A stretch of 64,000 nt of DNA from Variovorax sp. PMC12 (GCF_003019815.1 NZ_CP027773.1:1375001-1439000); one strand, 5' to 3'. Positions 1 to 11,310 are shown, counted from the stretch's first letter. Made by a program: numbers and translations. Notes: generated by a model from the sequence alone, not told the origin.

Positions 1-813
1 GGCGTGCTCAACCTCGGCATCGAAGGGATCATGGTCGCGGGCGCGTTCACCGGCTGGCTCGCGGTGTATGCCGGCGCGCCGCTGTGGGTGGGCGTCGGCG
101 TGGCCGCGCTCACCGGCATGGTGTTCGGCCTGCTGCATGCCTTCCTGACCGTGGGACTCGCGCTTTCGCAGCACGTGTCGGGGCTGGGCATCACGCTGCT
201 GGCGACCGCGCTCAGCTACTTCGGCTACCGCGTGAGCTTTCCCAAGGTGAACACGCCGCCGACCATCACGCCCTTCGCCCCGATGGACTGGCTGCCGCTG
301 CCCATCCTCAACGCGCAGACCGCGCTCACGCTGTTCGCGCTGCTGCTGGTGCCGGTGGTGGGCTGGGTGCTGTACCGCACGCCGCTCGGGCTGGCGCTGC
401 GCATGGCCGGCGAGAACCCGCAGGCGGCCGAGAGCCAGGGCGTGTCGGTCGCGGCCACGCGCACCGGCGCCATCGTCGCCGGCTCGGCGCTGATGGGCAT
501 GGCCGGCTCCTTCCTCACGCTGTCGGCCTTCAACGCCTTCTTCTTCAACATGGTCAACGGGCGGGGCTGGATCTGCGTGGCGCTGGTGGTGTTCGCCTCG
601 TGGCGGCCGGGCAAGGCACTGCTGGGCGCGCTGCTGTTCGCTTTCTTCGACGCGCTTCAGCTGCGGCTGCAACAATCGGGCGACGCCGTGCTGCCCTACC
701 AGCTGTACCTGATGCTGCCGTACCTGCTGTCGATCCTGGCGCTGGTGCTGGTGGCACGCAAGGCCAGCTATCCGCAGGCACTGATGAAGCCCTACCGCAA
801 GGGAGAACGTTGA
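1..813 (+). CDS. ABC transporter permease, 3' part (nucleoside/simple-sugar type)
   Basis: The reading frame is open from the first base, so the true start lies upstream of the window; 270 residues are visible. The opening NLGIEG stretch and a series of hydrophobic segments match the RbsC/LivM-like permease superfamily, especially the second permease of BmpA-type purine nucleoside importers. It would form half of the inner-membrane channel, with an ATPase and partner permease presumably encoded upstream. The next gene starts two bases after the stop, so they are probably cotranscribed. The cytosine deaminase three genes downstream supports a nucleobase or nucleoside substrate, which is inference. 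Confidence 0.88.
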   Translation, partial: GVLNLGIEGIMVAGAFTGWLAVYAGAPLWVGVGVAALTGMVFGLLHAFLTVGLALSQHVSGLGITLLATALSYFGYRVSFPKVNTPPTITPFAPMDWLPLPILNAQTALTLFALLLVPVVGWVLYRTPLGLALRMAGENPQAAESQGVSVAATRTGAIVAGSALMGMAGSFLTLSAFNAFFFNMVNGRGWICVALVVFASWRPGKALLGALLFAFFDALQLRLQQSGDAVLPYQLYLMLPYLLSILALVLVARKASYPQALMKPYRKGER

Positions 814-815
814 CG

Positions 816-1274
816 ATGACCGCAGCTTTCGCCATTCGAGCCCGGTTGCTCGCCGCCCTGCTGGCCGTGTGCGGCGGCGGCGCCCATGCGCTGGGCGCCG
901 ACATCACCTACGAGAACTTCAAGACGCCCGACGCGGTGAACTGGGTGCAGCTGTGCGGCACCTGGGACAACGACCACCAGGGCGTATACCGGGTGATCCA
1001 CGCCGAGCAGTTCGCGCAGTCGTTCCTGTACGTGCAATGGATGAAACGCGATGCCGAAGGCAGCCTGCAGGCCGCGCACACCGTGTCCATCGCGGAACTC
1101 GACAACGACCATGCGGAGATCGGCCTGTCGGAGCTCACCTGCCGGGCCACGCCGCGCGGCATCGTGGTGACGGCAAAGGCCAGTTCGGGGCACGACGACA
1201 AGCTGCGCCGCGTGACCATCGAGGTCGGGCCGAAGCCGGGGCAGTACCTGTTCCGGGCGCAGCGCACCCGCTAG
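816..1274 (+). CDS. Hypothetical secreted protein, 152 aa
   Basis: I do not recognise this family. The first 28 or so residues look like a Sec signal peptide: basic start, hydrophobic core LLAALLAVC, then an Ala-rich end near AHALGA. The mature part, about 125 residues, has two cysteines (in QLCGTW and ELTCRA) that could form a disulfide in the periplasm, and no membrane segment. The ATG lies two bases after the permease stop, so it is translationally close to the transporter. A periplasmic accessory role in uptake is possible but unproven. Confidence 0.72.
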   Translation: MTAAFAIRARLLAALLAVCGGGAHALGADITYENFKTPDAVNWVQLCGTWDNDHQGVYRVIHAEQFAQSFLYVQWMKRDAEGSLQAAHTVSIAELDNDHAEIGLSELTCRATPRGIVVTAKASSGHDDKLRRVTIEVGPKPGQYLFRAQRTR

Positions 1275-1283
1275 GCCCGGCCC

Positions 1284-1757
1284 ATGACGCCGCCCCTGGC
1301 ACTCGACGCCGCGACCGGCCGCATCGAAGCCTTCGGAGCGATCATCGACGCGGACAGCCGGGCAGACGATCTTCCGCCCCTTTTCCTGAAAACCTGGCAG
1401 ATGGTGACCGTGGAAGGCCGGCAGGTGGAATGCGTATTCGCCACCGCTGGCGGCACGACTACCGACGGCAGCGCAGTCGAACTGACCCTTCGCTTCGAGC
1501 AGGAACAACTGGCCAGCGCCTTCATCACGCTCACGCCGCATCGCCACCGCAGCCTGGATTCGGAAGCCTTCCACGCCAGCGCCGACGAGCGCTACCGTTT
1601 TCACGAGCGCTGGCTGGCATCGGCCGGCGTACCGCGCCAGCCGGCCAGGTTTTGCTGGGGCGAAACCGGCGTGGCGCGCGACCGCAGCGAGAACGTGCAC
1701 ATCTATCTTCACTGGACGCCGCGGCGCGTGCCTGGACAAAGCGGCGACGGAAAATAG
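1284..1757 (+). CDS. Hypothetical protein, 157 aa
   Basis: I do not recognise this family. The protein has no signal peptide or membrane segment and looks like a soluble cytoplasmic protein with an acidic N-terminal half. Features include one Cys in VECVF, an aromatic motif FCWGET near residue 130 and HIYLHW near residue 143. It starts nine bases after the preceding stop and ends 28 bases before the cytosine deaminase, so it sits inside the same apparent operon. Coding potential is supported by tight packing and third-position GC bias, but no function can be assigned. Confidence 0.65.
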   Translation: MTPPLALDAATGRIEAFGAIIDADSRADDLPPLFLKTWQMVTVEGRQVECVFATAGGTTTDGSAVELTLRFEQEQLASAFITLTPHRHRSLDSEAFHASADERYRFHERWLASAGVPRQPARFCWGETGVARDRSENVHIYLHWTPRRVPGQSGDGK

Positions 1758-1785
1758 CCCCGATCGATTCAAAAAGGCCCCCACG

Positions 1786-3066
1786 ATGCTCGACCTACTC
1801 ATCACCAACGCCACCCTCCCCGACGGCCGCACCGGCGTGTCGATTGCCGTGCAGGACGGCCGCATCGCCGAAGTCACCGAGGGCCTGGACGCACCCGCGC
1901 ATGAAAAGCTCGATGCGCAGGGCATGCTGCTCGCGCCGCATTTCGTCGATCCGCATTTCCATATGGATGCCACGCTGAGCTACGGCCTGCCGCGCGTCAA
2001 CCAGAGCGGCACGCTGCTCGAAGGCATTGCGCTCTGGGGCGAGCTGAAGCCGCTGCTCACGGCGGAGGCGCTGATCGAGCGTGCGCTGGAATACTGCGAC
2101 TGGGCCGTGGCCAAGGGTCTGCTGGCGGTGCGCTCGCATGTGGACACCAGCGACCCGAGCCTGCTCGCGGTCGATGCGCTGCTCGAAGTGAAGCGCCAGG
2201 TGGCGGCCTACCTCGATCTGCAACTGGTGGCCTTCCCGCAGGACGGCGTGCTGCGCTCGCCCGGCGGCGTCGAGAACCTGGAGCGCGCGCTCGACAAGGG
2301 CGTGGACGTGGTCGGCGGCATTCCCCATTTCGAGCGCACCATAGCCGACGGCGCCGCCAGCGTGAAGCTGCTGTGCGAAATGGCCGCCGAGCGCGGCAAG
2401 CTGGTCGACATGCATTGCGACGAGTCCGACGACCCGCTGTCGCGCCACATCGAGACGCTGGCCTTCGAGGCGCAGCGCCTGGGCATGCAGGGCCGCGTGA
2501 CGGGCTCGCACTGCACCTCGATGCACTCGATGGACAACTACTACGTGAGCAAGCTGCTGCCGCTGATCGCGCAGAGCGGCGTGGCCGTCATCTCCAATCC
2601 GCTGATCAACATCACGCTGCAGGGCCGCCACGACAGCTATCCCAAGCGCCGCGGCATGACGCGCGTGCCCGAGCTGATGGCCGCCGGCGTGAACGTCGCC
2701 TTCGGCCACGACTGCGTGATGGACCCCTGGTACGGCATGGGTTCGGGCGACATGCTCGAAGTGGCGCACATGGGCCTGCACGTGGCGCAGATGACCAGCC
2801 AGGCCGGCATCCGCCAGTGCTTCGACGCGGTGACGACGAATGCGGCGCGCGTGATGCACCTGCAGGGCTACGGCATCGAGGCCGGCTGCGACGCGAGCTT
2901 CGTGCTGCTGCAGGCGCGCGACCCGGTCGAGGCCATCCGCCTGCGCGCCACGCGGCTCAAGGTGTTCCGCAAGGGCCGGCTGCTGGCGCAGACGCCGGCC
3001 GCCACCGCCACGCTGCATCTGCCGGGGCGCGGCGGCGAGACCGGCTGGATGATCCCGAAAGCCTGA
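1786..3066 (+). CDS. codA: Cytosine deaminase-like amidohydrolase
   Basis: The 426-residue protein matches the CodA branch of the amidohydrolase superfamily, which deaminates cytosine to uracil and ammonia in the cytoplasm. Every expected metal or catalytic residue is visible, each four positions before its E. coli CodA counterpart: H57 and H59 (DPHFH), H210 and E213 (MHCDE), H242 (GSHC) and D309 (GHDC). The SNPLINITLQGR and DPWYGMGSGDML stretches are also CodA-like. A relaxed or different substrate, such as isoguanine or another pyrimidine, cannot be excluded. The upstream transporter suggests coupled uptake and salvage. Confidence 0.88.
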   Translation: MLDLLITNATLPDGRTGVSIAVQDGRIAEVTEGLDAPAHEKLDAQGMLLAPHFVDPHFHMDATLSYGLPRVNQSGTLLEGIALWGELKPLLTAEALIERALEYCDWAVAKGLLAVRSHVDTSDPSLLAVDALLEVKRQVAAYLDLQLVAFPQDGVLRSPGGVENLERALDKGVDVVGGIPHFERTIADGAASVKLLCEMAAERGKLVDMHCDESDDPLSRHIETLAFEAQRLGMQGRVTGSHCTSMHSMDNYYVSKLLPLIAQSGVAVISNPLINITLQGRHDSYPKRRGMTRVPELMAAGVNVAFGHDCVMDPWYGMGSGDMLEVAHMGLHVAQMTSQAGIRQCFDAVTTNAARVMHLQGYGIEAGCDASFVLLQARDPVEAIRLRATRLKVFRKGRLLAQTPAATATLHLPGRGGETGWMIPKA

Positions 3067-3080
3067 TCGGGCGCTTTCCC

Positions 3081-3926
3081 ATGAAGCGCTTTCTGCCGTA
3101 CTGCATCGCCTGGTTGCTGGCACTGGCGCTTGCCCCCGCATCGGCGCAGCCCGACGTTCGCCGGCTGGCCGACCTGCCCTACGGCCCCCACGCGGCGCAG
3201 CGCATGGACGTGTACCTGCCGCCGAACGCGCACGGTGCGCCGGTGCTCGTGATGGTCCACGGCGGCGCCTGGATGTTCGGCAAGAAAGACGCCGCCTCGG
3301 TGGTGGATCTCAAGGTCGATCACTGGGTGCGTGCGCAGGGCTACATCCTGGTGTCGGTGGCCTACCGCTTCGTGCCGCAGGTCGATGTGATGCAGCAGGC
3401 GCAGGACGTGGCGCGCGCGGTGGCCGCTGTGCAGGCCGGCGCGGCTTCCTGGGGCGGCGACGCGGGCCGGCTCGTGCTCATGGGACATTCGGCGGGCGCG
3501 CACCTGGTCGCGCTGCTGAGCGCGTCGCCCGGCATCGCGCGGCAACAGGGCGCGCAGCCCTGGCTGGGCGCCATCGCGCTCGACAGCGCCGCGCTCGACA
3601 CCGCGGCCCTGATGCAGCGGCGCCACCTGCCCTTCTACGACCGCGTGTTCGGCAGCGACCCGGCCTTCTGGCGCAGCGTGTCGCCGACCGATGCGCTGGC
3701 GCCCGGCGCGCCGCCGATGCTGCTGGTGTGCTCGACGCAACGCCGCGACGGCTCCTGCACGCAGGCCGCTCAGTTCGCCGCACGCGTCACGGCCACGGGC
3801 GCACGCGCGCAGGTGCTACCTGAAGACCTGTCTCACGCGCAGATCAACGCCGAACTCGGCCTGCCCGGCGCCTACACCTCAGCGGTGGACGCCTTCATTG
3901 CCTCTATCGACCGGCGGCCTCGCTGA
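3081..3926 (+). CDS. Secreted alpha/beta hydrolase (esterase, HSL/BD-FAE-like)
   Basis: The 281-residue protein begins with a clear signal peptide (MKRF, hydrophobic core, cleavage near ASAQ about residue 22). The mature part is an alpha/beta hydrolase: an oxyanion-hole HGGAW at about residue 60 and a nucleophile elbow GHSAG with Ser137. A DLSH motif near the C-terminus supplies a likely catalytic His. This pattern fits carboxylesterases of the hormone-sensitive-lipase type, active on short acyl esters. It starts 14 bases after the deaminase stop. Its last 48 bases overlap the convergent acetyltransferase gene. Confidence 0.85.
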   Translation: MKRFLPYCIAWLLALALAPASAQPDVRRLADLPYGPHAAQRMDVYLPPNAHGAPVLVMVHGGAWMFGKKDAASVVDLKVDHWVRAQGYILVSVAYRFVPQVDVMQQAQDVARAVAAVQAGAASWGGDAGRLVLMGHSAGAHLVALLSASPGIARQQGAQPWLGAIALDSAALDTAALMQRRHLPFYDRVFGSDPAFWRSVSPTDALAPGAPPMLLVCSTQRRDGSCTQAAQFAARVTATGARAQVLPEDLSHAQINAELGLPGAYTSAVDAFIASIDRRPR

Positions 3927-4493
3927 GGCGGGCGGCGCAAGGTCGCACCACATGTGGACCTTGCCGCGCAATTCGCCATCGACGTCGATGGCCAGCGGCT
4001 CCAGGCCGAAGGCGCGGAAGCCGCAGTCTTCGTACAGCTTTTGCGCCGCGTCGTTGCCTTCGGTGACGGTGAGCTGCACCAGCCGCAGGCCGTCGCGGGC
4101 CCTCGCGTGGTCGAGCAAGGCGAGCACCAGCCGGCGGCCGAAGCCCGAACGGCGCGCCGACGCGGCCACGGTCATGCCGAACAGGGTGGCCTTGTGGCGC
4201 TCCCGGTTTCGCACGCCGAAGGCAAGCCCCGCCGCGCCTGCCAGCATGCCGGCGTCGTCGAATGCACCGTAGACGACGCTGGCCTGCGTCGCGTCCGCGG
4301 CGGCGCCGAGCCGCTCTTCCCACCAGCTCAGCGGCACGCCTTCGCGCTCCTGAACGGTGGAAGTGAAGGCGCTGGGGTGGCTGGCATAGGCATCCAGCAT
4401 CACGGCACGGTAGGCCGCCGCATCGGAGACCGTGAGCCGGCGAACGAGGTTTCTATCCTTGTCGGAAGCGGACACAGGTGAATTGCCCTTCAT
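3879..4493 (-). CDS. GNAT family N-acetyltransferase
   Basis: A 204-residue protein with the GNAT fold: N-terminal RRLTVSDAAAYRAVMLDAY, a central strand GAAGLAFGVRNRERHKATLFGMTVAASARRSG broken here only by position, then the acetyl-CoA pyrophosphate loop RRSGFGRRL near residue 115 and the C-terminal NDAAQKLYEDCGF motif. It would transfer an acetyl group from acetyl-CoA to an amine; the substrate is unknown. The 3' end overlaps the esterase gene tail to tail by 48 bases. The ATG start at 4493 gives a full-length domain. Confidence 0.85.
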   Translation of the reverse strand: MKGNSPVSASDKDRNLVRRLTVSDAAAYRAVMLDAYASHPSAFTSTVQEREGVPLSWWEERLGAAADATQASVVYGAFDDAGMLAGAAGLAFGVRNRERHKATLFGMTVAASARRSGFGRRLVLALLDHARARDGLRLVQLTVTEGNDAAQKLYEDCGFRAFGLEPLAIDVDGELRGKVHMWCDLAPPASARPPVDRGNEGVHR

Positions 4494-4548
4494 GCAGCAC
4501 CACGCGCTTCGACGGCTCGCGCCCCCGCTTCGCCCGATGCGCCGCGCA

Positions 4549-5277
4549 TCATTCCACCCGCACCACGAGCGGCCGCGCCTGGCCTTCCTCGGCCGGGGTG
4601 CCGTGCTCCAGCACGCGCCAGCCCGGGCTCCAGCGCACCACCCGCCCTTCGGCCACGGCGGCTTCGAGCAAGGTCTGCGCCTCTTCGGGCTTGCGCCAGT
4701 CGAGCGTGAGGTGGCGCAGGTCCCAGTCCCACCACGGGCAGGCCTGGATGCGTTCGATGAGCGCGTCGGAAAAGCGGCGGCGGATCATGCGCGCGGGCAC
4801 ACCGCCCATCACGGCGAACGGCGGCACGTCCTTGGTCACGACCGAGCCCGCCCCGATGATCGCGCCGTCGCCGATGGTCAGGCCGCTCTTCATGCTCACG
4901 CGCGAGCCGATCCACACGTCGTTGCCGATCACGGTCCGTTCGAGCTGCGGGTACTCGTGCGTGGACACGTGGCTGAACGGCGGCGGAAAGAACGGCTGGT
5001 GCGACACCGGGTGCGTCGTCAGCCAGTCCGACGGGTGCTGGGTCAACACGTTGAGGTTGTCGCCGACCGAGCAGTAGCGACCCATGCGGAACTGGTGCAG
5101 CTGCACCAGCGGCGCGACGTAGGAGTACGCCCCCATCGACACGCCGTGGGTATGCACGTTCACGAACAGCCGCACCGGCGGCTCGAAGCGAAACGGCAGC
5201 GCCACCATCGCGCCGGTGGCGAGGAACAGGCCGTATTCCTCCAGGGCGGTAGACAGCTCGGGATTGATTTGCAGCAT
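4549..5277 (-). CDS. CatB-related/XAT hexapeptide O-acetyltransferase
   Basis: This 242-residue protein carries a left-handed beta-helix typical of xenobiotic or polysaccharide O-acetyltransferases. Visible signs are GRYCSVGDNLNVLTQHP near residue 80, then isoleucine-patch repeats such as IGNDVWIG, IGDGAIIGAGSVV and the closing MGGVPARMIRRRF. It would acetylate a hydroxyl on a sugar or antibiotic-like acceptor; the true substrate is unknown. The start at 5277 follows a short gap from sbcB and avoids an in-frame extension that runs into sbcB. Chloramphenicol resistance should not be inferred from this family alone. Confidence 0.82.
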   Translation of the reverse strand: MLQINPELSTALEEYGLFLATGAMVALPFRFEPPVRLFVNVHTHGVSMGAYSYVAPLVQLHQFRMGRYCSVGDNLNVLTQHPSDWLTTHPVSHQPFFPPPFSHVSTHEYPQLERTVIGNDVWIGSRVSMKSGLTIGDGAIIGAGSVVTKDVPPFAVMGGVPARMIRRRFSDALIERIQACPWWDWDLRHLTLDWRKPEEAQTLLEAAVAEGRVVRWSPGWRVLEHGTPAEEGQARPLVVRVE

Positions 5278-5318
5278 GGTTCGTTCGTTCTTCCGTTCGA
5301 TCGGCCTGCGGGCCTCGG

Positions 5319-6758
5319 TCAGGCTTCCGGCGCGATCGCCTCTGCGTATTCGTAGAGGGCGCCGAGGATCTCCTCGCCGCGCTCGTCGGCGTTCTCGGAG
5401 AGCGCATCGACCTCGCTGAACAGCATCTCGATGGTGCGCGCCCCGCCCTCGCCCTTGAAGAGCTTTGCCACGCGCAAGGCTTCCCAGCGCTCGTTCTCTT
5501 CTTCGCTCAGCAGCTCGGGCCAGTTGCGCGCGCGGTAGCGGAACAGGATCTCGTCGAGCCGGCCGTCGTCGAAGCCGGTGCGGTCCTTGGCCAGCTCCTC
5601 GGGCGACAGGCTGCGCAGCTGGTTCAGGCGGCGGCGGTCTGCGTTGCCGACGAAACCGCCGTAGAGGTCTTCGTCGACATCGGGTGTTTCTTCCTTCGGG
5701 CGGGCATAGACCTTCGACCAGATGGCGCTCATGTCGGGCAGGTCGCGCGCGATGGCGGCGTGGCGCATGGCTGCATCGAGGTCGACACCCCAGCGATCGG
5801 CCATGGGCGGCGCCAGCGTGCGCAGGTTGCCGACCACCATCGGCGACTTGTTCAGGTGGATGCCCTTCACGGGCAGGCGCACCACGCCCTCGGGCAGGTC
5901 GGCCGTGCGGGTGAACAGGCGCAGGCGAAGGGTGTCGGCGTCGATGTCGCGCAGCTCGCTCGGGTCGTGGGCCAGGTCCCAGGCCAGCAGTTCGTTCTTG
6001 TTGGTCGGATGGCTCGCCAGCGGCCACATCACGGCCAGGCAGCCGCGCTCGACCGGGAACATGCCCGAGACGTGCAGGAAGGGCTTGGCGGTCTCGCGCA
6101 TGGCGGGCAGCCCCAGCTCGACGGCCACGCGGTCTTTCCTGTGCAGGCCGAAGGCGAAGTCGAACAGCTTGGGCTGCCTGTCGCGGATCAGCCGGGCCAG
6201 CGCGATGGTGGCGCGCACGTCGGAGAGCGCGTCGTGCGCCGACTCGTGCAGCAGGCCGTTGGCGCGCGCCAGGTCTTCGAGCTTGAAGCTGGGCTTGCCG
6301 TCTTCCTTCTTCGGCCATTCGATGCCGTCGGGGCGCAGCGCGTAGGTGAGGCGCACCACGTCGAGCAGGTCCCAGCGGCCGCAGTCGTTCTGCCATTCGC
6401 GCGCATAGGGGTCGATCAGGTTGCGCCAGAACAGGAATCGCGTGACCTCGTCGTCGAAACGGATGGTGTTGTAGCCGACGCCGATGGTGCCCGGCTGCGA
6501 GAAGGCGCGCTCGATGTGGCCGGCGAATTCATGCTCGGGAATGCCGCGCTCCAGGCACACCTGCGGCGTGATGCCGGTGATCAGGCAGGCCTCGGGGCTG
6601 GGCAGGTAGTCCGGCGCGGGCTTGCAGTAGATCATCAGCGGCTCGCCGACTTCGTTGAGCTCGGCATCGGTGCGGATGGCCGCGAACTGCGAGGGGCGGT
6701 CGCGGCGCGGCACCGCGCCGAAGGTTTCGTAGTCGTGCCAGAGAAAGGTGTGGTTCAT
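5319..6758 (-). CDS. sbcB: Exodeoxyribonuclease I
   Basis: A 479-residue homologue of SbcB (XonA), the 3'-5' single-strand DNA exonuclease used in mismatch repair and in trimming recombination ends. The N-terminal DEDD nuclease motif shows D9 and E11 in WHDYETFG, a second motif NTIRFDDEVTR near residue 100, and HDALSDVRAT near 185. The SH3-like and C-terminal helical regions typical of ExoI follow. Length is close to the E. coli enzyme (475). Its ATG directly abuts the stop of cls, so the two genes are probably cotranscribed. Confidence 0.95.
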   Translation of the reverse strand: MNHTFLWHDYETFGAVPRRDRPSQFAAIRTDAELNEVGEPLMIYCKPAPDYLPSPEACLITGITPQVCLERGIPEHEFAGHIERAFSQPGTIGVGYNTIRFDDEVTRFLFWRNLIDPYAREWQNDCGRWDLLDVVRLTYALRPDGIEWPKKEDGKPSFKLEDLARANGLLHESAHDALSDVRATIALARLIRDRQPKLFDFAFGLHRKDRVAVELGLPAMRETAKPFLHVSGMFPVERGCLAVMWPLASHPTNKNELLAWDLAHDPSELRDIDADTLRLRLFTRTADLPEGVVRLPVKGIHLNKSPMVVGNLRTLAPPMADRWGVDLDAAMRHAAIARDLPDMSAIWSKVYARPKEETPDVDEDLYGGFVGNADRRRLNQLRSLSPEELAKDRTGFDDGRLDEILFRYRARNWPELLSEEENERWEALRVAKLFKGEGGARTIEMLFSEVDALSENADERGEEILGALYEYAEAIAPEA

Positions 6759-8204
6759 TCAGAGCAAGGGTGAAAACAGGCGCGCAATCGCATCGCCGAG
6801 GCGGCGCCAGAAGCCCAGGCGCCGGTTGGCGCGCACCGCGCCGGAACTGTGCAGGTCGGTCTCGAACTGCGCCGCCAGCGGGCCGGCCAGTTCCGGACCA
6901 TAGACCACGGCGCAGACCTCGAAGTTGAGCCGGAAGCTGCGGTTGTCGAAATTCGCGGTGCCGATCATCGCGCAATGGTCGTCGACCACCAAGGTCTTGG
7001 AATGCAGCATGCGGGCCTTGTACTCCCACACCTTCACGCCGGCGGCGATGAGCTCGTCGAAGTAGGAGCGCGCGGCGGCGCTCACGATGGCCGAGTCGCT
7101 GCGGCGCGGCACCAGCAGGCGCACGTCGACGCCGCGCAGCGCGGCGCTGGTGAGCGCCATGAGCGCGGGCTCGCCGGGCACGAAATACGGCGTGGTCAGC
7201 CAGGCCCGGTGCGTGGCCGAATGGATGGCTTCGACGTGCATGCGGTGGATGGCTTCGAGCGCGTTGTCGGGGCCGCTGGTGACGATCTGCACGGGAATGT
7301 TGCCGGCCTCGAGCTGCGGGAGCATCGCGTCCAGGGCGTCGTCCATGCCGCGCGGGTCTTCGCCGGTGGCGTAGGTCCAGTCCTCGAGGAAGGTGGTCTG
7401 CAGCCAGCGCACCGCGCTGCCCTCGATGCGCAGGTGCACGTCGTGGTAGGCGTCGGGGTTGGTGCGCTTGTCTTCCTCGTCGGTGATGTTCACGCCGCCC
7501 GTGAAGCCGACCCGGCCGTCGCACACCACGATCTTGCGGTGGGTGCGGTAGTTGGTCACCGGGCGCAGGCGGCGGCCGATCTTGGTGTCGTGGAACAGCG
7601 CCACCTTCACGCCGGCATCGTGCAGCGGCGCCATGAACTTGCGGCCGATGCGCTTGGAACCGAGCGCATCGATCAGCAGGCGCACCGTCACGCCCTGCCT
7701 TGCGCGCTCGACCAGCAGGTCGCGCAGCGCGGTGCCGATCCTGTCGGGCTCGAAGATGTAGTACTCGAGGTGGATGTGGTTCCGAGCGGCACGCACCGCC
7801 TCGAAGATCGCGTCGAAGGTGCGCGCGCCGCCCGAGAGCAGCTCGACGCCGCCCGCGCTCGACACCGGCAGGCCGCAGGTGGCCATGCCCAGCCTGGCCA
7901 TCTGCTGGAGCGCGGGCGGCGCATTGTGTGCCGCGTCGCGCAGCCGGGCCACATCGGCCTGGGCGGAGGCGCCGGCACGGCTGCGCAGGCGCTTGAGCCG
8001 CTGCTTGCGCAGGCGCTGCGGCCCGAGGAAGTAATAGACGACGAAGCCCGCGAACGGCAGCAGCGCCAGCGACAGGATCCAGCTCATGGTGGACACCGGC
8101 GCGCGCTTCTGCATCACGATCCAGACCGACAGCACGGCGATGTAGCCGCTCCATGCGAGGGAGAGGCCGGTTTTCCATTCGGGACTGAGGACGGGGAGGA
8201 TCAA
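6759..8204 (-). CDS. cls: Cardiolipin synthase
   Basis: Inner-membrane phospholipase D-family enzyme that condenses two phosphatidylglycerols into cardiolipin. Two N-terminal membrane segments are followed by two HKD motifs, HRKIVVCD at about residue 222 and HSKTLVVDD at about 401, almost the spacing of E. coli ClsA (224 and 404). I chose a TTG start at 8204 (481 residues). The only in-frame ATG upstream, at 8294, lies beyond the clpA terminator hairpin and would add 30 residues unlike the family. No strong ribosome-binding site is visible, so the start is moderately certain. Confidence 0.92.
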   Translation of the reverse strand: MILPVLSPEWKTGLSLAWSGYIAVLSVWIVMQKRAPVSTMSWILSLALLPFAGFVVYYFLGPQRLRKQRLKRLRSRAGASAQADVARLRDAAHNAPPALQQMARLGMATCGLPVSSAGGVELLSGGARTFDAIFEAVRAARNHIHLEYYIFEPDRIGTALRDLLVERARQGVTVRLLIDALGSKRIGRKFMAPLHDAGVKVALFHDTKIGRRLRPVTNYRTHRKIVVCDGRVGFTGGVNITDEEDKRTNPDAYHDVHLRIEGSAVRWLQTTFLEDWTYATGEDPRGMDDALDAMLPQLEAGNIPVQIVTSGPDNALEAIHRMHVEAIHSATHRAWLTTPYFVPGEPALMALTSAALRGVDVRLLVPRRSDSAIVSAAARSYFDELIAAGVKVWEYKARMLHSKTLVVDDHCAMIGTANFDNRSFRLNFEVCAVVYGPELAGPLAAQFETDLHSSGAVRANRRLGFWRRLGDAIARLFSPLL

Positions 8205-8238
8205 GGCTTCAAACGGTGGATGGATGCACGCGCCCAAA

Positions 8239-8272
8239 GAAAAAGGCCGGCAGCGCGATGCTACCGGCCTTT
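8239..8272 (-). terminator. Rho-independent terminator after clpA
   Basis: On the minus strand a GGCCGG/CCGGCC stem extended by AAA/TTT and AGC/GCT pairs encloses a short loop and is followed by TTTTTCTTT. It lies between the clpA stop and the cls start, so it should separate clpS-clpA transcripts from cls-sbcB. Confidence 0.88.
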
Positions 8273-8320
8273 GGAGGCTGTTCCGTGGCCTCATCGGCCA
8301 CGGATTGCCTGCTGGGGTTG

Positions 8321-10642
<2,322 letters not shown>

Positions 10643-10709
10643 GTGATTTCCTTTTGCCTTGCTGTAAATAAGTTCTCAGATGGGTTGGAGCTTGCGCAAT
10701 TCAACAGGT

Positions 10710-11069
10710 TCACGCAACAGGTTCGCTGACACATTGCAGCGGATGCCCTGCTTGCTGAGCGGCCTCCATCACCTGATTGACCTTGGTAGCCGCCATGTCG
10801 CGGGAATAGACCCCACAGACACCGCGGCCATCGAGGTGGATCTTGAGCATGATCTGGGTCGCGGTTTCGCGGTCCTTGCTGAAGTATTCCTGCAGCACGA
10901 CGATCACGAACTCCATTGGCGTGTAGTCGTCGTTCAGCATCACCACCTGGTACATCTGGGGCGGCGCTGTTTTCTGCGGCCGGCGCTCCAGGACGACCGA
11001 ATCTCCGTCATCCCCGGCCGGTTTCTGGGCCGGCGGGGTGCTGGGAGTTTTGGGAATTCTCGTTGCCAT
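10710..11069 (-). CDS. clpS: ClpS adaptor (N-end rule)
   Basis: The 119-residue adaptor delivers N-degron proteins to ClpA. The conserved core is visible: MYQVVMLNDDYTPMEFV with the substrate-binding Asn-Asp pair, LQEYF, HLDGRGVCGVYSRDMA with the conserved His, and a disordered Pro/Lys-rich N-terminal tail that enters the ClpA pore. I start it at the ATG at 11069 (MATRIPK); a longer in-frame extension to 11261 is not family-like. A TATAGA box about ten bases upstream of the ATG hints at a very short leader. Confidence 0.93.
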   Translation of the reverse strand: MATRIPKTPSTPPAQKPAGDDGDSVVLERRPQKTAPPQMYQVVMLNDDYTPMEFVIVVLQEYFSKDRETATQIMLKIHLDGRGVCGVYSRDMAATKVNQVMEAAQQAGHPLQCVSEPVA

Positions 11070-11226
11070 GAAAAAGATTCTATAGAGCGTGCAAGCACCG
11101 TGCCGGCGCATGAAGACTTGGTGGCGCATATTCGACAAATCAAGGGGCTTGCGCCGTGTGCGACAGCCCGGCAGGCATAAAAAATGGCACGCTGCTCGTC
11201 TTTCCTGATGTTTCCTGTATATCGCA

Positions 11227-11265
11227 AAGAAAAAGCCCCTGGATTCCTTTCGAAGATCCAAGGGC
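11227..11265 (-). terminator. Terminator after icd
   Basis: A stem of TGGAT/ATCCA extended by CCC/GGG with one bulged A is followed on the minus strand by CTTTTTCTTT. It lies 45 bases beyond the icd stop and should separate icd from clpS. Confidence 0.72.
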
Positions 11266-11310
11266 CCGACTGCCGTGTGCGCGAGGCCACGGCCAGCGCT
11301 TCTTGCGCAA

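Noticed and set aside
4549..5277. Chloramphenicol resistance gene
   Set aside because: The hexapeptide fold is shared by many O-acetyltransferases; there is no mobile context and no residue evidence for drug specificity.
8205..8294. N-terminal extension of cardiolipin synthase to an ATG at 8294
   Set aside because: It would read through the clpA terminator hairpin and add residues unlike the family; TTG at 8204 gives HKD positions close to those of E. coli.
11070..11261. Extension of ClpS to 183 residues
   Set aside because: The added part is Cys/Arg-rich, non-conserved and overlaps the icd terminator.
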